This document shows, one piece after another, positions 32,042 to 34,903 of a DNA stretch of 34,903 bases (position 1 is its first letter; every line of letters starts with the position of its first letter). The DNA comes from an uncultured Clostridia bacterium (GTDB lineage Bacteria; Bacillota; Clostridia; Christensenellales; Borkfalkiaceae). The stretch is taken from the NCBI GenBank assembly GCA_945949395.1, contig CAMFEK010000022.1, positions 1 through 34,903 of the forward strand, read 5' to 3'. Position numbers and translations under genes: made by a program. The notes beneath the pieces are model-generated. The model did not search any database, had not been told where the DNA came from, and saw only the letters and a list, made by a program, of their open reading frames with translations.

Positions 32042-32830
32042 ATGCTTAAAATAGGTGAATTTTCAAAGTTATCGCATCTTACCGTAAAGGCTCTCAGATT
32101 TTATGAGAAAGAACAGCTCCTCGTGCCCGCATCGACCGATCGATGGACGGGATATCGCTTTTATGAAACCGGACAGCTCGTGGAGGCGGCAAAAATCAAG
32201 GCATACCGACAACTCGGATTATCGATCGAGGAAATAAGAGCGATTTTATCGGGAAGTAACGAAAAAGATATCTTTGCGGCAAAAGCGAAGGAACTTGAAA
32301 ATCAAAAAACAGAGATCGACGTGCGCCTCTCCATAATCCATCATATTTTGGAGGAAGAAGTGAAGTATCGAGTGACTGTTAAGGAAATTCAACCTACGAT
32401 CGTTTACTACTCGGAAGTGAAATTGCAGAAATATTCGGATATGATGCAGTACATTCCCGCTATCGGCGAAGAATGTAGGAAGCTGAATCCTAACTTCAAA
32501 TGCACGGAGCCGCCCTACGAGTTTTGCGAATATCTCGACGGGGAATACAGAGATTCGGACATACTCGTTCGGCATAATGAAGCGGTCGTTTCCTTTGGAA
32601 CGGAAAACGAGCGGATCAGGTTTCGGAAAATTCCCGCGACGAAAGTTTTAAGTGTTTTACATAAGGGCGCGTACGATCAGATCGGGGAGACCTACGCTTT
32701 CCTTATGAGGTATGCCGAAGAAAACGGATATCGTGTAAAGGGGCTTGCGAGAGAGTGCTATATCGACGGGATCTGGAATAAGGAGAGCGTTGCGGAGTGG
32801 CTGACCGAGATTCAGTTGCCGATCGAATAA
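32042..32830 (+). CDS. MerR-family multidrug-type regulator with GyrI-like effector domain
   Basis: 262 residues. Winged HTH at residues 1-70 (KIGEFSKLSHLTVKALRFYEKEQLLVPAS), dimerisation helix to about 110, then a GyrI-like small-molecule domain (VSFGTENERIRFRKIPATKVLSVLHKGAYDQIGETYAFLMRYAEENGY). The plan is that of BmrR/BltR. It is preceded by its own 19-base-spacer promoter. The co-transcribed neighbour is a second GyrI-like protein, so the pair probably senses and handles a toxic planar or cationic compound. Confidence 0.9.
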   Translation: MLKIGEFSKLSHLTVKALRFYEKEQLLVPASTDRWTGYRFYETGQLVEAAKIKAYRQLGLSIEEIRAILSGSNEKDIFAAKAKELENQKTEIDVRLSIIHHILEEEVKYRVTVKEIQPTIVYYSEVKLQKYSDMMQYIPAIGEECRKLNPNFKCTEPPYEFCEYLDGEYRDSDILVRHNEAVVSFGTENERIRFRKIPATKVLSVLHKGAYDQIGETYAFLMRYAEENGYRVKGLARECYIDGIWNKESVAEWLTEIQLPIE

Positions 32831-32843
32831 GGAGGATAATTTC

Positions 32844-33476
32844 ATGGCGTTTGATTATAAAAAAGAGTACAAAGAGTTTTATATGCCGAAGAACAAGCCG
32901 CAAATCGTAACGGTTCCCAAGGCGAATTACATAGCCGTCAGAGGACAAGGCGATCCGAATCAAGAAGACGGAGATTATAAAAAGTCGATCGCGATATTAT
33001 ATGCGGTTGCCTACACCTTAAAGATGAGCTACAAGACGGAACACAAAATCGATGGGTTTTTTGATTATGTTGTGCCGCCCTTGGAAGGCTTTTGGTGGCA
33101 GCATGATTTTGACAGTATCGATTATACGGATAAAGCGAGTTTCCATTGGATTTCCGTTATCAGACTTCCCGATTTTATCATAAAAGAAGATTTTGATTGG
33201 GCGGTTCAAATTGCGTCTGAAAAGAAAAAAATCGACTGCTCCTTGGCGGAATTTCTTACAATCGACGAAGGGCTTTGCGTTCAGATCATGCATTACGGCG
33301 CAATGGACGATGAGCCCGCCTCGGTCGCGATCATGGATCGGTTTCTCGAAGAAAACGGTTACGTGAACGATTTTCATGCCGATCGACTTCATCACGAAAT
33401 ATATATGTCGGATGCCAGAAAAGTTCCACCTGAAAAATGGAAAACCGTCATTCGGCATCCCATCAAAAGAAAATAA
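32844..33476 (+). CDS. GyrI-like small-molecule-binding protein (COG4832-type)
   Basis: 210 residues: KKEYKEFYMPKNKPQIVTVPKANYIAVRGQGDPN at the N-terminus, split over the first 45 residues, then the tandem alpha/beta SHS2-like modules of the stand-alone GyrI family. HYGAMDDEPASVAIMDRFLEENGY and LHHEIYMSDARKVPPEKWKTVIRHPI are recognisable late motifs. Some relatives hydrolyse cyclopropane-type DNA alkylating toxins; activity here is unknown. GGAGG precedes the ATG, and it follows the regulator after 13 bases. Confidence 0.85.
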   Translation: MAFDYKKEYKEFYMPKNKPQIVTVPKANYIAVRGQGDPNQEDGDYKKSIAILYAVAYTLKMSYKTEHKIDGFFDYVVPPLEGFWWQHDFDSIDYTDKASFHWISVIRLPDFIIKEDFDWAVQIASEKKKIDCSLAEFLTIDEGLCVQIMHYGAMDDEPASVAIMDRFLEENGYVNDFHADRLHHEIYMSDARKVPPEKWKTVIRHPIKRK

Positions 33477-33494
33477 AAATTACGAAAACGACAA

Positions 33495-33524
33495 GCGGAC
33501 GTGTCATAAACACGTCCGCCTTTT
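33495..33524. terminator. Terminator between convergent genes
   Basis: GCGGACGTGT (33495-33504), loop CATAA, ACACGTCCGC (33510-33519), then TTTT on the + strand. On the - strand the following sequence is less T-rich, but the 10-bp stem can serve both converging transcripts. Confidence 0.88.
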
Positions 33525-33541
33525 CCTATCATGGGTATTCC

Positions 33542-34900
33542 TTATTCCGTTTTTGATTTGGTTTTGGATTCTTTGGAGTCCTTTCCCTTTGTTTCCTTAT
33601 TTTCTTTTGTTTCTTTACCGTCACCCGACGATTCTTCTTCATCCGATTCTTCCATAATGGAAATCTTTGCGGAAAGAACTTGTTTGTCTGTCGATTGTAA
33701 CACCTCTATGTGAAGGTTATCTACGTTTACGCTTTCATTTTCGCTCGGAACGCGCTCGAACAATTCCGTGATCCAACCGCCCATGGTATTGCTATCGATA
33801 TCCTCTTCTTCATCGACGGAAACGTCCGCCTCCTCGAAAAAGGTGTCCACGTTACATTCGCCGCTCACGACGTATTCGGTATCGGAGACCTTTTGAATGG
33901 TTTTTTCCTCGTCGTCGTGTTCGTCCCAAATTTCACCAACGAGCTCTTCAAAGATATCTTCCAAAGAAACGATACCGAGCAATCCGCCGTACTCATCGAA
34001 GATCGTGGCAATCGAGCATTTCTTACCCTGCATCGTCTTTAACAGGTCGGAAATCTTGGTGTGTTCGGACGAGGTTACCGCTTGGCGAATGACTTTATGA
34101 ACGTCGTGATCGCCGTTTAAGTACGCCTTGTAGAAATCTTTTTCATGGATAAAACCGAGAACGTTATCGATGGAATCTTCGTAGACGATAAGCCTGGAAT
34201 GTACGCATTCGGAGAATTTTTTTCGAATCGTTTCAAAATCCGCATGGACGGAAACCGCTTCGATTTTCACGCGGGGAACGATGATATCCCCTGCCTCGCT
34301 GTCTCTGAATTCCAAAGCGGAGCGTACAAGATCGGATTCGTCTTCTTCCAACGTTCCCGCCTCTTCCGCTTCATCGACGAGAGTCTTGATTTGTTCGTCT
34401 GTTACGGGATCCTCCTCTTTTACCTTGAAAATCATGGCAATCAGTTTTTGGTATCCGCGGAACACGATATTTAACGGATAAAAAATGGTATAAAAGAAGA
34501 TGATGAAAGGGTACAATCCCATTGCCGCTTTTTCGGGATTCGATTTTGCCAAAAATTTAGGCGTAATTTCACCGAAAATAAGAATGACAACCGTTAAAAC
34601 AGCGGTGGAAACCGCGGAGCTGTCCGCCCCTTCGTGCATGATCTCGGCAAAGAAAAAGCCGGAAACGGCAGCTGCCGTTAAGTTTACGATATTGTTACCG
34701 ATGAGTATCGTCGTGATGAGAGACTCGAATTTTTCGCATAAATTATATACACGAGTTGCTTGTTTATTCCCGTTTGACATCATGCTTTTCAGCTTGAGCT
34801 TATTGAGACAGGAGTACGCGGTTTCAGTCGCCGAAAACAAACCGGACAATATAACCAAAACAATGAGAATAATCAGCAAATACGATGGGCCTTGTGGCAT
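33542..34900 (-). CDS. CNNM/DUF21 and CBS-domain membrane protein (CorC/HlyC-like)
   Basis: 452 residues. Three or four membrane spans in an N-terminal CNNM domain (residues 5-170; FSATETAYSCLNKLKL and LIFGEITPKFLAKSNPEKAA are hallmarks), a CBS pair at about 205-325 (DIIVPRVKIEAVS, ATIFDEYGGLLGIVSLEDIFEELVGEI) and a C-terminal CorC_HlyC domain (VVSGECNVDTFFEE, TMGGWITELFERVPS). A low-complexity acidic/basic tail follows (about 420-452). Relatives take part in magnesium or cobalt efflux; the haemolysin name is historical. The ATG lies three bases from the window end and fits the family start, but an upstream start cannot be checked. Confidence 0.92.
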   Translation of the reverse strand: MPQGPSYLLIILIVLVILSGLFSATETAYSCLNKLKLKSMMSNGNKQATRVYNLCEKFESLITTILIGNNIVNLTAAAVSGFFFAEIMHEGADSSAVSTAVLTVVILIFGEITPKFLAKSNPEKAAMGLYPFIIFFYTIFYPLNIVFRGYQKLIAMIFKVKEEDPVTDEQIKTLVDEAEEAGTLEEDESDLVRSALEFRDSEAGDIIVPRVKIEAVSVHADFETIRKKFSECVHSRLIVYEDSIDNVLGFIHEKDFYKAYLNGDHDVHKVIRQAVTSSEHTKISDLLKTMQGKKCSIATIFDEYGGLLGIVSLEDIFEELVGEIWDEHDDEEKTIQKVSDTEYVVSGECNVDTFFEEADVSVDEEEDIDSNTMGGWITELFERVPSENESVNVDNLHIEVLQSTDKQVLSAKISIMEESDEEESSGDGKETKENKETKGKDSKESKTKSKTE

Positions 34901-34903
34901 GGT

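Overview
The window looks like the chromosome of an uncultured low-to-mid-GC member of the Bacillota, most likely class Clostridia. Evidence: a clustered arg-car operon, a ThiI without a rhodanese domain paired with a NifS-type desulfurase, the miaB-mutS-mutL-miaA-COG4100-hflX neighbourhood, a DUF21/CBS protein, strong GGAGG ribosome binding sites and TTGACA/TATAAT promoters. Taxonomy below class is not determined.

Region 1 (1-12121, + strand) is one close-packed gene series: argJ (5' end cut off by the window edge), argB, argD, argF, carA, a fused carB-dapF, a small membrane protein, a cysteine desulfurase and thiI. It covers ornithine/citrulline synthesis, carbamoyl phosphate, a DapF-like isomerase domain and tRNA 4-thiouridine sulfur transfer. 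A hairpin sits between argB and argD. Region 2 (12132-14363, - strand) is a class A penicillin-binding protein. Region 3 (14405-22543, +) is miaB-mutS-mutL-miaA and a COG4100 PLP enzyme, with its own promoter and a terminal hairpin.

Region 4 (about 22589-29561) is a complete-looking filamentous phage (inovirus-type) prophage of about 6.96 kb. Its - strand morphogenesis and replication genes run, in transcription order: two small unknown proteins, a short duplicated remnant, two small single-span membrane proteins, a major-coat-like protein, a terminator, a Zot/pI-type ATPase, a small membrane protein, a repeat-containing pIII-like adhesin with a C-terminal anchor, a membrane protein, a hairpin-rich intergenic region, a Rep_1/HUH rolling-circle initiator and an 80-residue protein. 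A divergent + strand pair (XRE repressor, small membrane protein) forms the control region. The main leftward promoter is TTGACA-17-TATAAT, and its spacer is exactly one copy of a 17-bp operator. No secretin gene is present, which fits a monoderm host.

The prophage lies between two halves of a dif-like Xer site. Joining the outer left arm (22572-22585) to the outer right arm (29552-29565) restores a perfect 14-bp inverted repeat around a 6-bp spacer. Immediately to the right is a tyrosine recombinase gene of single-recombinase (XerS/XerH-like) build, driven by a promoter that predicts a leaderless mRNA. The inference is that the phage inserted into the host dif site beside its own recombinase gene and uses the host Xer enzyme, as CTXphi does with XerCD. 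This is the most notable system in the window.

Region 5 (29658-34900) returns to host genes: xer and hflX (overlapping), a MerR-family regulator with a typical 19-bp-spacer promoter, a GyrI-like protein, a bidirectional hairpin, and a convergent CNNM/CBS-domain transporter-like protein that ends the window.
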